64,000 nt of DNA from VXYL01 sp965199915 (GCA_965199915.1 OZ241348.1:992001-1056000), one strand, 5' to 3'. Counted from the stretch's first letter, positions 35,580-44,964 are shown. Translations and numbers: made by a program. The notes: generated by a model not told the origin, from the sequence alone.

Positions 35580-35740
35580 CTGTGAACTTCCGCCGGATCG
35601 ACGGTCTTGTCGCGCCCGCGCGTTTGCCCGCGGTATTGCGTGTAGTGCAGGTGCGCCCCCCTGGAACTACCCGTGTTGTTCGACTCGCCAATCTCGTCGC
35701 CGGCGTCCACGCCCCAACCCACCGCAAAACCGTGACCCAT
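35573..35740 (-). pseudogene. M23 (LytM) peptidase C-terminal relic
   Basis: A 55-codon frame reads GWGVDAGDEIGESNNTGSSR, then GAHLHYTQYRG and VDPAEVH. This is the end of an M23 endopeptidase domain, with the HLH zinc-ligand motif after the G-x-x-IG-xS-x-x-TG-S turn. The rest of the domain is absent; cysS begins about 115 bases away on the opposite strand. Non-functional remnant. Confidence 0.65.
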
Positions 35741-35856
35741 GCATGTTCATGTTCAACCTCCCTCTGAACTCTTGGCGCGACCGTATCACGCGACGCGCGA
35801 TTGGCGCGTGGCGTTACAATGCGCCGCCCGACGCCCACCGACGCGATTTCCGCGCC

Positions 35857-37308
35857 ATGCGCATCCAACTGCACAACACCGCATCCGGCCGCAAGGAACC
35901 GTTCACGCCGCGCCAACCCGGGGAGGTCACGGTGTACGTCTGCGGCCCCACGGTGTACCACTTCGCGCACATCGGCAACGCCGTGCCGGCGGTGGCTTTC
36001 GACGTGCTGGTGCGCCTGTTGCGCGTGGCCTATCCGTGCGTCACCTACGTGCGCAACATCACCGACGTGGACGACAAGATCAACGCCGCGGCGGCGGCCG
36101 CCGGCCAACCCATACGCGAGCTGGCCGAACGCTACGCAGCCGAGTACGCAGCCGATCTCGCCGCGCTCGGCGTGCGGGAACCGGATGTCGAACCCCGCGC
36201 CACCGAGCACATCGCCGAGATCGTCGCCATGATCGAGGCGCTCATGGCGGCCGGCAACGCCTACGAAGCGCAAGGCCATGTGCTCTTCCATGTGCCGTCG
36301 GACCCGGAGTACGGCACGCTCGCCAAACGCACGTTGGACGAGATGCGCGACGGCGCGCGCGTGGAGGTGGCACCGTACAAGAAAGACCCCAAGGATTTCG
36401 TGCTGTGGAAGCCGTCAACAGCGGATCTGCCCGGTTGGGACAGCCCCTGGGGGCGCGGGCGCCCCGGCTGGCACATCGAGTGTTCGGCCATGATCCGCAA
36501 GCACTTGGGGCCGGTGATCGACATCCACGGCGGCGGCAGCGACCTCGCGTTCCCCCACCACGAGAACGAAAGCGCGCAGAGCCGTTGCGTCAACGGCGGC
36601 GCGGCCGGCGTGCGCTATTGGCTGCACAACGGCATGCTCACCTTCGGCGCCGGCAAAATGTCCAAGAGCGAAGGCAATGTCGTGACCATCCGCGAGCTGC
36701 GCGCCGAACACGACGGCGAGGCGCTGCGCTACGCCCTGCTCTGCGGGCACTACCGCCAAAGCCTGGCGTGGAGCGACGGCCTGCTGGCGCAAGCGAACGC
36801 CAGCGTCGGGGGTCTTTACCAAGCGTTGCGGCATGCCGACGAGCACAGCCGCGCGACCGCCGCGGACTACGAAAATGCCGGCGAAGACGCCTTTCCGGCG
36901 GAAGTGCTGGCCGCCTTGGCGGACGACGTCAACACGCCCAAAGCGCTGGCCGCGCTGCACCGTCTGGCGGCCGATGTCCACCGCGCCCGCAGCACGGCTG
37001 CCCGCGGCCGGGCGCGCGACCAGCTACTCGCCGGAGGCTGGCTGCTCGGCTTGCTCGGGCGCACGCCCGCGGCCTACTTTCGGGGCGAAGGGGGTCCGGC
37101 AAACCGGGACGCGGTGGACGTTGCCCGCATCGAGGCCCTGATCGCGCAACGGGACACCGCCCGCCGCGAGCGCGATTTCGCGCGCGCCGACGCGATCCGC
37201 GACGAGTTGGCCCACAAAGGCGTGGAGATCGAAGACACCCGCAACGGGACGCAGTGGAAAGTGCGGAGATCGTCTGCCGACGAAACCGCCCAAGACGCAG
37301 GACGTTGA
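35857..37308 (+). CDS. cysS: Cysteinyl-tRNA synthetase
   Basis: 483 residues, class Ia synthetase. Near the N-terminus VCGPTVYHFAHIGNA holds the HIGH-type motif and the first zinc cysteine. Further zinc ligands are in HIECSAM and FPHHENE, and KMSKSEGN is the KMSKS loop. The C-terminal ~140 residues have the DALR-type helical domain (DDVNTPKALAALHRLA). The ATG at 35857 gives the family start MRIQLHNT. TACAAT at 35815-35820 is a plausible -10 box without a good -35. It ends 22 bases before the convergent vapC. Confidence 0.96.
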   Translation: MRIQLHNTASGRKEPFTPRQPGEVTVYVCGPTVYHFAHIGNAVPAVAFDVLVRLLRVAYPCVTYVRNITDVDDKINAAAAAAGQPIRELAERYAAEYAADLAALGVREPDVEPRATEHIAEIVAMIEALMAAGNAYEAQGHVLFHVPSDPEYGTLAKRTLDEMRDGARVEVAPYKKDPKDFVLWKPSTADLPGWDSPWGRGRPGWHIECSAMIRKHLGPVIDIHGGGSDLAFPHHENESAQSRCVNGGAAGVRYWLHNGMLTFGAGKMSKSEGNVVTIRELRAEHDGEALRYALLCGHYRQSLAWSDGLLAQANASVGGLYQALRHADEHSRATAADYENAGEDAFPAEVLAALADDVNTPKALAALHRLAADVHRARSTAARGRARDQLLAGGWLLGLLGRTPAAYFRGEGGPANRDAVDVARIEALIAQRDTARRERDFARADAIRDELAHKGVEIEDTRNGTQWKVRRSSADETAQDAGR

Positions 37309-37330
37309 CCCATGTACACGTCAATGCCTC

Positions 37331-37726
37331 TCAACGCCGCCGCATCCATGTCTCGACAGCCAACCCGGGCACACGCTCGAACTCGCGCAAGTTGTGGCTT
37401 ACGAGAGGTAGATCGAGCGACAGCGCGTGGGCGGCTATCCAGAGATCGTTGGGGCCTATCAACCGGCCGGCTGCCGCGAGGTGGGCCCTCAGCGTCCCGT
37501 AGCGGCGGCCGACGTCCGCGTTCAGGTCTATCACCTGCACAGCGGCAAGCCACTCATCCAGGGCCGCCCGGTTGTGCTCCACGCGCCGCGAGCGCCGCAC
37601 GCCCGATTCGAGCTCCCCAAGCACCACCACGGAGATGGCGCAGTCTTGCAAGGGCCGCTTGGGCTCGAAGCCCTCGGCGGCGGACATGGCGTATATGCAG
37701 GTGTCCGTGTCGAGCATCGCCTTCAA
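37331..37726 (-). CDS. vapC: VapC-type PIN-domain toxin ribonuclease
   Basis: 131 residues. The PIN acidic residues are visible: MLDTDTCIYAM (first Asp), VVLGELESG (Glu) and GPNDLWIAAHAL (Asp), with SHNLREFERV near the C-terminus. VapC toxins cleave specific RNAs, often initiator tRNA. ATG 37726 overlaps the vapB stop (ATGA), the standard antitoxin-toxin coupling. Confidence 0.93.
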   Translation of the reverse strand: MKAMLDTDTCIYAMSAAEGFEPKRPLQDCAISVVVLGELESGVRRSRRVEHNRAALDEWLAAVQVIDLNADVGRRYGTLRAHLAAAGRLIGPNDLWIAAHALSLDLPLVSHNLREFERVPGLAVETWMRRR

Positions 37727-37998
37727 TCGAACGGCTCCCTTTCCTCCAAAGGCAACGAGTCGCGCCGCAGCTCTTCCATCGCCGCCACGAAGTCTTCCCC
37801 CACCTTGGGGGCTCGCTCGAGGTAGTCCGCCCAGTCCTTGTACGGCGGGCTGAGAATGACGTTCGCGCCTTCGCGCCGAATGGCGACTCGATCCGTAGCG
37901 AAGCGAAACTCCTGCGGCAGGCGCACCGCCTGCGAACGCCCGGTCATGAAAACCCGTGCGAACTTGCGCTCGGGGGAAGAAGCCTGCTTGCGTCCCAT
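37723..37998 (-). CDS. vapB: VapB-type antitoxin (AbrB/SpoVT fold)
   Basis: 91 residues. ARVFMTGRSQAVRLPQEFRF is the swapped-hairpin AbrB DNA-binding segment of VapB, and the C-terminal DYLERAPKVGEDFVAAMEEL wraps the toxin. The N-terminus has a 13-residue basic extension (MGRKQASSPERKF) before the usual MARVFMTG start, and an internal start is possible. An inverted repeat upstream fits autoregulation. Confidence 0.9.
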   Translation of the reverse strand: MGRKQASSPERKFARVFMTGRSQAVRLPQEFRFATDRVAIRREGANVILSPPYKDWADYLERAPKVGEDFVAAMEELRRDSLPLEEREPFD

Positions 37999-38018
37999 CG
38001 GGATTCCAGCGCCATCCA

Positions 38019-38064
38019 GCTAGCGATGGGAAAGCACGCTAGCAGGCGTGGTATGTATCGTCAA
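38019..38064 (-). promoter_or_regulatory. Candidate vapBC promoter and operator
   Basis: On the minus strand TTGACG (38059-38064) is followed 17 bases later by TAGCGT (38036-38041), a weak -10. An inverted repeat GCTAGCG/CGCTAGC (38019-38025 and 38037-38043) overlaps that -10, as expected for a VapBC operator. Confidence 0.45.
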
Positions 38065-38077
38065 TATATATTTTGGT

Positions 38078-38118
38078 GAGTTTGCGGGGCAAACTCGGAC
38101 GCACCCCGCAGGGCGCGC
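38078..38118. repeat. Palindromic repeat, copy between vapBC and the ABC permease
   Basis: GAGTTTGCGGGGCAAACTC (38078-38096) followed by GGACGCACCCCGCAGGGCGC. It abuts the stop codon of the permease gene. Confidence 0.85.
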
Positions 38119-39324
38119 CTACCCCAGCTTCATCCGCTCCACGCCGACCAAGCGGTCGTAGGCGAGGTACAACCCGATCACGCATGCCAGCAGTATTCCG
38201 CCCAAGGCGGCGGCGAGTCCCCAGTTCAGCGACTGCTGCATGTGGTAGGCGATCATGTTGGAGATGAGCTGGCCGGTGCGCCCGCCCACCAACGCCGGCG
38301 TGATGTAGTAGCCGATGGCGAGAATGAACACCAGCAGCGAACCGGCGCCCACGCCGGGCAGCGTCTGCGGCCAGTAGATGCGCCAAAAAGCCCGGCCGAA
38401 TCCCGCGCCCAGAGACGCCGCCGCGCTCATGTGCGTGGCGGGTATGGTGCGCATCACCGAGTACAGCGGCAGCACCATGAACGGCAACAGCACATGCGTC
38501 ATGGCCACCAGCGTCCCGGTCATGTTGTAGATCAGCGACAGGCGCGCGTCGTCGCCGACGAGGCCGGCCCACACCAGCAGATCGTTGATGACGCCTTGGG
38601 ACTGCAGCAACACGATCCACGACGTGGTGCGCACCAAGAGCGAAGTCCAAAACGGCACCAGCACCAGCAGCAGCAACAGGTTGGCGCGGTTCGGCGGCGC
38701 GTGGGCGATGAGGTAGGCGACGGGATAGCCAAGCAGCAGACACAGCAACGTGATGGTCAAACTCACCACCAACGTGCGGCGGAGCAACACGATGTAGATG
38801 CGCTCCTCCGGACGCTGCAGGACGACATCTCCGGCGGCGTCCCGATCCAAATCCACGGCGCGCAGATAGTGGCGGCCGGTGAACCGCTCCCCGGCGCGGC
38901 GCAAAGCCCGCCATGTGGCCGGATCTCCCCACGCCTCGTCCGCTTCGATCATCGCGGCCTGCCAAGAATCGGTTTGCACGCCCCGCAGCTTGCGCGCGGT
39001 GCGCGTCACGACGCTGCGCAGACCGCCCTGCACGCGGTTGATGCGGGTCGCCACCTGGCCGATGGCGCGCGCTTCCCGGGCCGCCACGAACTCCCGCGCC
39101 GCAGCCGCGAACACGAGTTCGGAGGGCAGGCCGCCGCCATCCCAATCGCCCAACAATTCCACCGTTTGCGGCAGCGTGTCGGCCACCAAGGGCGAATGCA
39201 CGCTGCGCAGCAGCATGGCGCCGAGCGGCGCGATGAAGGTGACGCCGATGAAGGCCACCAGCGGCAGCGCCAGCGCGGCGGCGCGAACGCGCGCCCCGCC
39301 CCAACCGAAAGCGGCCTTGCCCAC
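38119..39324 (-). CDS. Polyamine-type ABC transporter permease (PotB-like)
   Basis: 401 residues. TM1 near residues 15-38 is followed by a large periplasmic domain (about 45-180), then five TM helices. The cytosolic coupling loop SAAASLGAGFGRAFWRIYWP matches the EAA motif of binding-protein-dependent permeases, and VPFWTSLLVRTTSWIVLL is PotB-like. Its partner binding-protein gene lies immediately upstream. No PotC-type second permease or ATPase is found; the gene ends directly at a palindromic repeat, so the rest of the operon may have been lost or moved. Confidence 0.82.
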   Translation of the reverse strand: MGKAAFGWGGARVRAAALALPLVAFIGVTFIAPLGAMLLRSVHSPLVADTLPQTVELLGDWDGGGLPSELVFAAAAREFVAAREARAIGQVATRINRVQGGLRSVVTRTARKLRGVQTDSWQAAMIEADEAWGDPATWRALRRAGERFTGRHYLRAVDLDRDAAGDVVLQRPEERIYIVLLRRTLVVSLTITLLCLLLGYPVAYLIAHAPPNRANLLLLLVLVPFWTSLLVRTTSWIVLLQSQGVINDLLVWAGLVGDDARLSLIYNMTGTLVAMTHVLLPFMVLPLYSVMRTIPATHMSAAASLGAGFGRAFWRIYWPQTLPGVGAGSLLVFILAIGYYITPALVGGRTGQLISNMIAYHMQQSLNWGLAAALGGILLACVIGLYLAYDRLVGVERMKLG

Positions 39325-39355
39325 GGCGTTGGCCGTTACTTCGCGACGCGCCTCC

Positions 39356-40477
39356 TCAACGCGCCAGCCACGCAGCGAAGCGCTCGTTCACCTCGTCCAG
39401 GTGATCGCTCCACCATTCCCAATTGTTGGTCAACGACGCGCTGAGATTGCTCTCGCTGGTGGGCATGTGCGGCTCCATCACCGTGCCGGTCTCCTTGTGC
39501 GTGGCAACGAGCGGCGCGGCGGAACGCCGCGTGGGACTGTAGGAGATGTACTGGCTGATGCGCGCCTGCACTTCCGGCCGCGCCGAGTAGGCGACGAGTT
39601 TGCGCGCCGCGGCGGCGTTTTTCGTTCCCAAGACGATGCCGAACCCTCCGGTGTCCAGCACCTGCCCGTCCCACACCACCACGAACGGCTGCTCCTCAAG
39701 CACTTGGGCGTTGAAGATGCGCCCGTTGTAGGCGGTGCTCATGGCCACCTCTTGATCGGCAAGCAACTGCGGGGGCTGGGCGCCGGCTTCCCACCAGACG
39801 ATGACGTCCTTGACGGTGTCCAACTTGCGAAAGGCGCGATCCAAGCCTTCCGGCGTGTCCAGCACGGCGTACACCTGATCGTGCGCCACGCCATCCGCCA
39901 TCAGCGCGAACTCCAGATTCACCTGCGGCGTGCGGCGCATGCCGCGCTTGCCGGGGAACTTCGTCAAGTCGAAGAAGTCCGCGATGGTGGCCGGTTTCTC
40001 TTTCGGGAAGGTCTTGCTGTTGTACGCGTAGATGGTCGCGTAGAAGAGCTGCGTCGGGCCGCAATCCGTCACGGTGTCGGGGTAGAAGTCCTGCGTCGCC
40101 GGCGTGCCGTCGGCGGCCGGCGGCAAGCCCTCCACTTCCACCTCTTCCAAGAGGCCCTCGTCGCAGCCACGCACCAGATCCGGAATTTCCAGATCCACCA
40201 CGTCCCAAGTGACGATGCCGGTCTCCACCTGCGCGCGGATCTGCGCGAGACCGCCGTTGTAGTCCTCGATCTTCACCTCGACGCCGGTCTCGGCGGAGAA
40301 CGGTTCAAGCACGGCCAAGCGGCTGGCGCGCCCGTAGGCGCCGCCCCACGAGACCACGGTGAGCGACTCCGCCGCGAACGCCAACCCACCCGCGAACGCC
40401 ACAACGCCGACTAGCACCCGAGCCACGAACCGCGCCCGTTCGGACCGGACATCACGCCAATGCCCTTTGCGCCCCAT
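39356..40477 (-). CDS. ABC transporter substrate-binding protein (PotD/PotF-like)
   Basis: 373 residues with a Sec signal peptide (VARVLVGVVAFAGGLAFAAES). The mature part starts LTVVSWGGAYGRA and continues with VEVKIEDYNGG, DVVDLEIPDLVRG, YNSKTFPKEKPATIADFFDL and NWEWWSDHLDEVNERFAAWL, characteristic of cluster D-I type 1 polyamine-like binding proteins. AAGGAG lies five bases before the ATG at 40477. It is in an operon with the PotB-like permease. The ligand is not determinable here. Confidence 0.83.
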   Translation of the reverse strand: MGRKGHWRDVRSERARFVARVLVGVVAFAGGLAFAAESLTVVSWGGAYGRASRLAVLEPFSAETGVEVKIEDYNGGLAQIRAQVETGIVTWDVVDLEIPDLVRGCDEGLLEEVEVEGLPPAADGTPATQDFYPDTVTDCGPTQLFYATIYAYNSKTFPKEKPATIADFFDLTKFPGKRGMRRTPQVNLEFALMADGVAHDQVYAVLDTPEGLDRAFRKLDTVKDVIVWWEAGAQPPQLLADQEVAMSTAYNGRIFNAQVLEEQPFVVVWDGQVLDTGGFGIVLGTKNAAAARKLVAYSARPEVQARISQYISYSPTRRSAAPLVATHKETGTVMEPHMPTSESNLSASLTNNWEWWSDHLDEVNERFAAWLAR

Positions 40478-40563
40478 TGCAATCTCCTTCCAAGGAACAG
40501 CCGCTATTGTACCGCGTCGCCGACGCGCCGCCCCGGCCTGCGCCAGCGTGCGTGGCAACGGAC

Positions 40564-42270
40564 TCACCCCGATTGATGCCGCAGGTCGCGGGGGCGCACG
40601 CCGAAGACCATCGCCGCGCCGACGTAAACCACGAAGCCGCCGACAACCGCTGCCGCCAGCGTGCAAACGCGCGTCGGCAGGGACGCCGCGTGCCACCAAG
40701 CGGCAGCCGGCACAAACCACCACAAAGCGGTCGCCATCGCCGCCGTGGCCGCCACGCACGCGAGACCGGCGCGCGCCATCCGCCGCCCGGGCCGATAGTG
40801 ACCGCGGCGCACTAGGCCGCCAAGCAGCAGGCCGGCGTTGACGACCGCCGCCACGCTCACCGCAAGCGCCAAGCCCACGTGGCCCAGCCAGCGAAAGGTC
40901 GCCAAACCGACGACGATGTTGACCGCCACCGCCACCACGCCGAAGCGCAAGGGGGTTTTGGTGTCGTGGCGGGCGAAGTAGGCCGGCGCGGCGATCTTGA
41001 CGACGATCAAGGCCACCAAACCAACCGCGAACGCCCGCAACGCGGCGACGATCATCTCCGCATCGCGCGCGGAGGTCTCGCCGTGCAAGTAGATCGTCGC
41101 CGTCAGCGGCGCTGCCAAGACCGCCAGCGCCGCGGTGGCGGGCACGCCGATCAGCAAACCGGCGCGCAACCCCCAGTCCAGCGTGTCGTTGAACTCGCCT
41201 TCCCTGGCGGCGTCGTGCGCGCGCGCCAAATTGGGCAACAGCACCGTGCCGATGGCGATGGCGACGATGCCGATGGGCAGTTCCATCAACCGGTCGGCGT
41301 AGTAGAACCAGGAAACGCTGCCGGCCTCCAGCAGCGACGCCAATTGGCTGCCGACGAGCGCGTTCACCTGACCGGCCGAGGCCGCAAGGGCGGCCGGCAC
41401 GAACAAGCGGCCAACCTCTTTCGCACCCGGGTGCGACCAGTTTGGCCGCGGCGCCACCAACATGCCCACGCGCGCCAAGGACGGCACTTGCAACGCCATC
41501 TGCGCGAGACCCGCGGCCAGCACGCCCCAGGCCAGGAAATACGCCGCCGCCGTCAAGTCCGCGGCGAACGCCGCCGCCGCGAGCGCCGCCGCGACGAGCC
41601 CGGTGTTCAACAACACCGGCGTGACCGCCGGCACCGCGTAGCGGTTGTGGACATTGAGCACGCCGGCGGCCAACGCCACCAGTGAAATGCAGGCGGCGTA
41701 CGGAAACACGATTCGCGTCAGATCCACCGCCAGCGCGAATTGCGCGGCGTCGCGGAGAAACCCGGCCATGAACAGCGGCGCGACCGCGGCGGCGCCCAAG
41801 ACGCCAATCACGGTGCCGGCCAACAAGACAACGCCCAGGTTGCCGGCGACAGCGGCGACGAACCCGCGCAACGCCGTCTGATCGCCCGTCTCCTCGGCCT
41901 TGGCGTGGTAGCGGGCAAGCACCGGCACGAACGCCTGCGCGAACGCCCCCTCGGCGCACAAGCGGCGAAAGAAGTTCGGCACGCGGAACGCCAGCAGGAA
42001 CGTGTCGGCGGCAACGCCGGCGCCTAGCACATGCGAGAACACGACATCGCGCAGCAAGCCCGTGACGCGCGACGTCAGCGTCATGCCGCCCACGACGACG
42101 GCTTTCGCGGCGACATTTCGCGGCGGCGCGCTCGCGCCTTGCGCGGCGCTCACGCCGGCGCGCCACGGCCGCGACGGCGGCACGCACAGCGCCGGCGACA
42201 ACGCAAACGCGCCGGCGCGATCGCCACGCCGCGCGGCGGAGGGATTGACCTGCGCGCCCGCCTGGGGCAT
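40564..42270 (-). CDS. murJ: Lipid II flippase MurJ
   Basis: 568 residues as drawn, with 14 or so TM helices. MurJ moves lipid II across the inner membrane. SRVTGLLRDVVFSHVLGAG, FRVPNFFRRLCAEGAFAQAF and RGHYRPG are conserved MurJ segments. The start is uncertain: ATG 42270 gives about 40 extra residues, and GTG 42153 (VSAAQGAS) would give a more usual length, but neither has a clear Shine-Dalgarno. Divergent from rpsT, the common gammaproteobacterial arrangement. Confidence 0.93.
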   Translation of the reverse strand: MPQAGAQVNPSAARRGDRAGAFALSPALCVPPSRPWRAGVSAAQGASAPPRNVAAKAVVVGGMTLTSRVTGLLRDVVFSHVLGAGVAADTFLLAFRVPNFFRRLCAEGAFAQAFVPVLARYHAKAEETGDQTALRGFVAAVAGNLGVVLLAGTVIGVLGAAAVAPLFMAGFLRDAAQFALAVDLTRIVFPYAACISLVALAAGVLNVHNRYAVPAVTPVLLNTGLVAAALAAAAFAADLTAAAYFLAWGVLAAGLAQMALQVPSLARVGMLVAPRPNWSHPGAKEVGRLFVPAALAASAGQVNALVGSQLASLLEAGSVSWFYYADRLMELPIGIVAIAIGTVLLPNLARAHDAAREGEFNDTLDWGLRAGLLIGVPATAALAVLAAPLTATIYLHGETSARDAEMIVAALRAFAVGLVALIVVKIAAPAYFARHDTKTPLRFGVVAVAVNIVVGLATFRWLGHVGLALAVSVAAVVNAGLLLGGLVRRGHYRPGRRMARAGLACVAATAAMATALWWFVPAAAWWHAASLPTRVCTLAAAVVGGFVVYVGAAMVFGVRPRDLRHQSG

Positions 42271-42312
42271 AGTCCGCCATCAACGCACACGGCATCGGCA
42301 CCGAGGAGAGAG

Positions 42313-42582
42313 TTGGCCAACAGTCCCCAAGCGCGCAAACGCGCCCGCCAAGCGGAACGACACCGCGCCCGCAACGCGAGCCACCGATCGAAAGTGCGCA
42401 CGCACATCAAGAAGGTGGTCGGCGCCTTGGAGGCGGGCGACCGCGACGCCGCCACCGCGGCGTTCCGCGAAGCCGTGCCGGTTATCGACGCAATGGTCGG
42501 CAAAGGCATACTGCATCGGAACAAGGCGGCGCGGCACAAATCCCGCTTGGCGCGCAAGCTGAACGCCTTGGCGGCGACATAA
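42313..42582 (+). CDS. rpsT: 30S ribosomal protein S20
   Basis: 89 residues, small basic protein binding the 5' domain of 16S rRNA. ANSPQARKRARQAERHRARN followed by RTHIKKVVGALEAGD and GILHRNKAARHKSRLARKL cover the family. The start codon is TTG at 42313 preceded by GAGGAGAGAG; E. coli rpsT also uses UUG, tied to autoregulation of its translation. Confidence 0.96.
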   Translation: MANSPQARKRARQAERHRARNASHRSKVRTHIKKVVGALEAGDRDAATAAFREAVPVIDAMVGKGILHRNKAARHKSRLARKLNALAAT

Positions 42583-42690
42583 CGCCGGGGCGCAGCTCAG
42601 CGAAAAGGCCGTTCGCCGGCCATCCGCGGCCAAGCGGCCGAGCCAAGCGGCCGGAAAGCGCCGCCAAGGGCTGAGCGCTGGCGGCAAGAC

Positions 42691-43824
42691 CTACCACACC
42701 ACCATGTTGTCGCGATGGACAAGCTCGCCCTCGCGCCCGTAGCCAAGCACCGCGGCGATCTCGGAGGACTTCCGCCCTAGGATGCGCAGGGCTTCGGCGG
42801 CGTCGTAGTTGGCCAGCCCCTTGCCGATCTCGTCGCCAGCCGTGTCCACCACGCGCACCAGGTCGCCGCGGCGGAACGCGCCGGCCGCGTGCGTGACCCC
42901 AGCCGGCAAGACGCTGACACCCCGTTTGCGAATGGCTTGCGCCGCGCCGGGATCCACCCGCAGTTCCCCTTTCGGCTTGCGCTGCCCGGCCAGCCAGCGT
43001 TTGCGCGCGTCGAGCGGCGCCAAGTCCGCGGTCAACAGCGTGCCGAGTGCTTCGCCGCCTCCAAGCCGGGCAAGCACGTCGACTTCCCGGCCGGAAGCGA
43101 TGACGGTGGCCGTGCCCGAGCGCGCCGCCAGGCGCGCCGCCGCCAGTTTGGTGGCCATGCCGCCGTGCCCCAACCGGCCCGCGCCCCGCCCGGCCATGGC
43201 GTCCAAACGCGGATCCGTCGCCGCCGCTTCGCGGACAAGCGCCGCCCCGGGACAGTGACGCGGATCGGCTTCGTGCAGACCGGCGCGATCGGTCAGCAAG
43301 GCGAGGACATCCGCCGCCAACAGGTTCGCGACCATGCCGGCCAGCCAGTCGTTGTCGCCGAGTTTGATCTCGTCGGTAGCCACCGAGTCGTTTTCGTTGA
43401 TGACCGGCACCAGACCCAGGTCGAGCAACGTCGACAACGTGGCGCGCGCGTTTAGATAGCGCTTGCGGTTGGCCAAGTCGTCGTGCGTGAGGAGCACCAA
43501 GGCGGCGTCGCGCCCATGCGACTTGAATCCGCTCTGGTACGCCTCGATGAGGCCGGACTGCCCCACCGCCGCCGCGGCCTGCAACTCGTGGATGGTCGTC
43601 GGACGCTGCCGGTAGCCCAGCCGTTGGCAGCCTTCCGCGACGGCGCCGCTGGACACCAGCGCCACGCGCTTTCCCACATCGGCGAGGGCCGCCACCTGGC
43701 CGCACCAAGCGTCGACGCCGGCGCGATCCACGCCCTGCCCGTCGCCCGTGATGAGGGCGCTGCCGATTTTGACGACCCACGTCTTGGCGCGCGCCACTTG
43801 GCCTCGCGCAACCGACGGCGTCAC
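42691..43824 (-). CDS. proB: Glutamate 5-kinase
   Basis: 377 residues, first enzyme of proline synthesis. The amino-acid kinase domain shows VVKIGSALI, ALVSSGAVAEG, VPVINENDSV and KLGDNDWLAGMVA. The C-terminal PUA domain starts near residue 275 (KRGVSVLPAGVTHAAGAFRR, GDLVRVVD). The GTG at 43824 overlaps the obg stop (GTGA), implying coupled translation. No proA is present nearby. Confidence 0.95.
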   Translation of the reverse strand: MTPSVARGQVARAKTWVVKIGSALITGDGQGVDRAGVDAWCGQVAALADVGKRVALVSSGAVAEGCQRLGYRQRPTTIHELQAAAAVGQSGLIEAYQSGFKSHGRDAALVLLTHDDLANRKRYLNARATLSTLLDLGLVPVINENDSVATDEIKLGDNDWLAGMVANLLAADVLALLTDRAGLHEADPRHCPGAALVREAAATDPRLDAMAGRGAGRLGHGGMATKLAAARLAARSGTATVIASGREVDVLARLGGGEALGTLLTADLAPLDARKRWLAGQRKPKGELRVDPGAAQAIRKRGVSVLPAGVTHAAGAFRRGDLVRVVDTAGDEIGKGLANYDAAEALRILGRKSSEIAAVLGYGREGELVHRDNMVVW

Positions 43825-44936
43825 ACCGTCACCTTCGGTCCCGCGCGCGGCGCGAAACCCCGCGCCAAGACGTCCGCGCCAATGCGCCGCTGCTTCTCGC
43901 GCTCCAAGGCCGCGAAGTCGGCATCCGATCGAAGCCGACGACGGCGCTCGGCCACATGCGCCATCACAGCCCTCACCAATCCAGCCACGCCAGCGCCATC
44001 GACCGCCGAAACGGCGTGGCACGGTCGATGGCGATAGTGCGCCCGCAGCTTGCGAGCGCCGGCTTCGGCGCCCGGCAAATCCCGCTTCGTCGCCACCATC
44101 CAGATTTCCCGTCCACCCAACGCCGGGCTGTAAGCCCGCAGTTCCACCTCCACCGCTTGACTGTTGCCCAGAGGGTCGGTGCCGTCGCTCGGCGCGGCGT
44201 CGACCAAATGCAACAGCAGCGGCGCGCGGGTGAGGTGTTTCAAGAACAAGAACCCTAGTCCCGCGCCTTGCGACGCGCCGGCAATCACCCCCGGCATGTC
44301 GGCCATCACGAAACTCGCGCCGGCGTCAACGCGAACGACGCCGAGATTCGGCGTCAAGGTTGTGAAGGGAAAATCGGCCACGCGTGGCTTGGCCGAGGAG
44401 ACGCGGCCGAGAAGCGTCGACTTGCCGGCGTTGGGCAAGCCCAGCAGGCCGACATCCGCGAGCACCTGCAACTCCAAACGCAGGCAGCGTCGCTCGCCGC
44501 GCCGCCCCAAGGTGGTTTGGCGCGGAGCGCGGTTCGTGCTCGACTTGAAGCGCAGATTGCCGAGTCCGCGCCGCCCGCCGCGGGCGACCACCAACGTCTG
44601 GCCCGGCCGGGCCACATCGCCGATGGCCGCGCGCGTCTGGGCGTCCACGACGGTGGTGCCTAGAGGCACGCGAATGTCCAGCGGCGCGCCGCTCGGCCCG
44701 GTCATGCCGCGGCCGCGGCCGGACTGCCCGGCGGGCGCGCGGAATCGCGGCGTGGCGCGAAAGTCCACCAAGGTGTTCAAGTTCGCATCGCCGACGAGGC
44801 GCACCGACCCCCCGTGGCCGCCATCGCCGCCGTCCGGACCGCCGCGCGGGCGATTGCGCTGCCGGGCGAAACTGAGGCAGCCGTCGCCGCCCTTGCCCGC
44901 TTCGACATCAATGACTGCTTCGTCGACGAACTTCAT
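43821..44936 (-). CDS. obg: Obg/CgtA GTPase
   Basis: 371 residues, ribosome-associated GTPase of 50S assembly. The glycine-rich Obg domain (GKGGDGCLSFARQRNRPRGG, DGGDGGHGGSVRL) is followed by the G domain: GLPNAGKSTL (G1), FTTLTPNLGVV (switch I), ADMPGVI (G3) and ATKRDL (G4). The stop overlaps proB. It lies in the classical rplU-rpmA-obg order. Confidence 0.96.
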   Translation of the reverse strand: MKFVDEAVIDVEAGKGGDGCLSFARQRNRPRGGPDGGDGGHGGSVRLVGDANLNTLVDFRATPRFRAPAGQSGRGRGMTGPSGAPLDIRVPLGTTVVDAQTRAAIGDVARPGQTLVVARGGRRGLGNLRFKSSTNRAPRQTTLGRRGERRCLRLELQVLADVGLLGLPNAGKSTLLGRVSSAKPRVADFPFTTLTPNLGVVRVDAGASFVMADMPGVIAGASQGAGLGFLFLKHLTRAPLLLHLVDAAPSDGTDPLGNSQAVEVELRAYSPALGGREIWMVATKRDLPGAEAGARKLRAHYRHRPCHAVSAVDGAGVAGLVRAVMAHVAERRRRLRSDADFAALEREKQRRIGADVLARGFAPRAGPKVTV

Positions 44937-44964
44937 GGCCGCAAGCGGCCGCTTCCCGGCCTCG

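Noticed and set aside
42600..42690. Bidirectional intrinsic terminator between rpsT and proB
   Set aside because: GC-rich inverted repeats are present (GCCGCCA...TGGCGGC), but no T tract follows on either strand, so I did not annotate a terminator.
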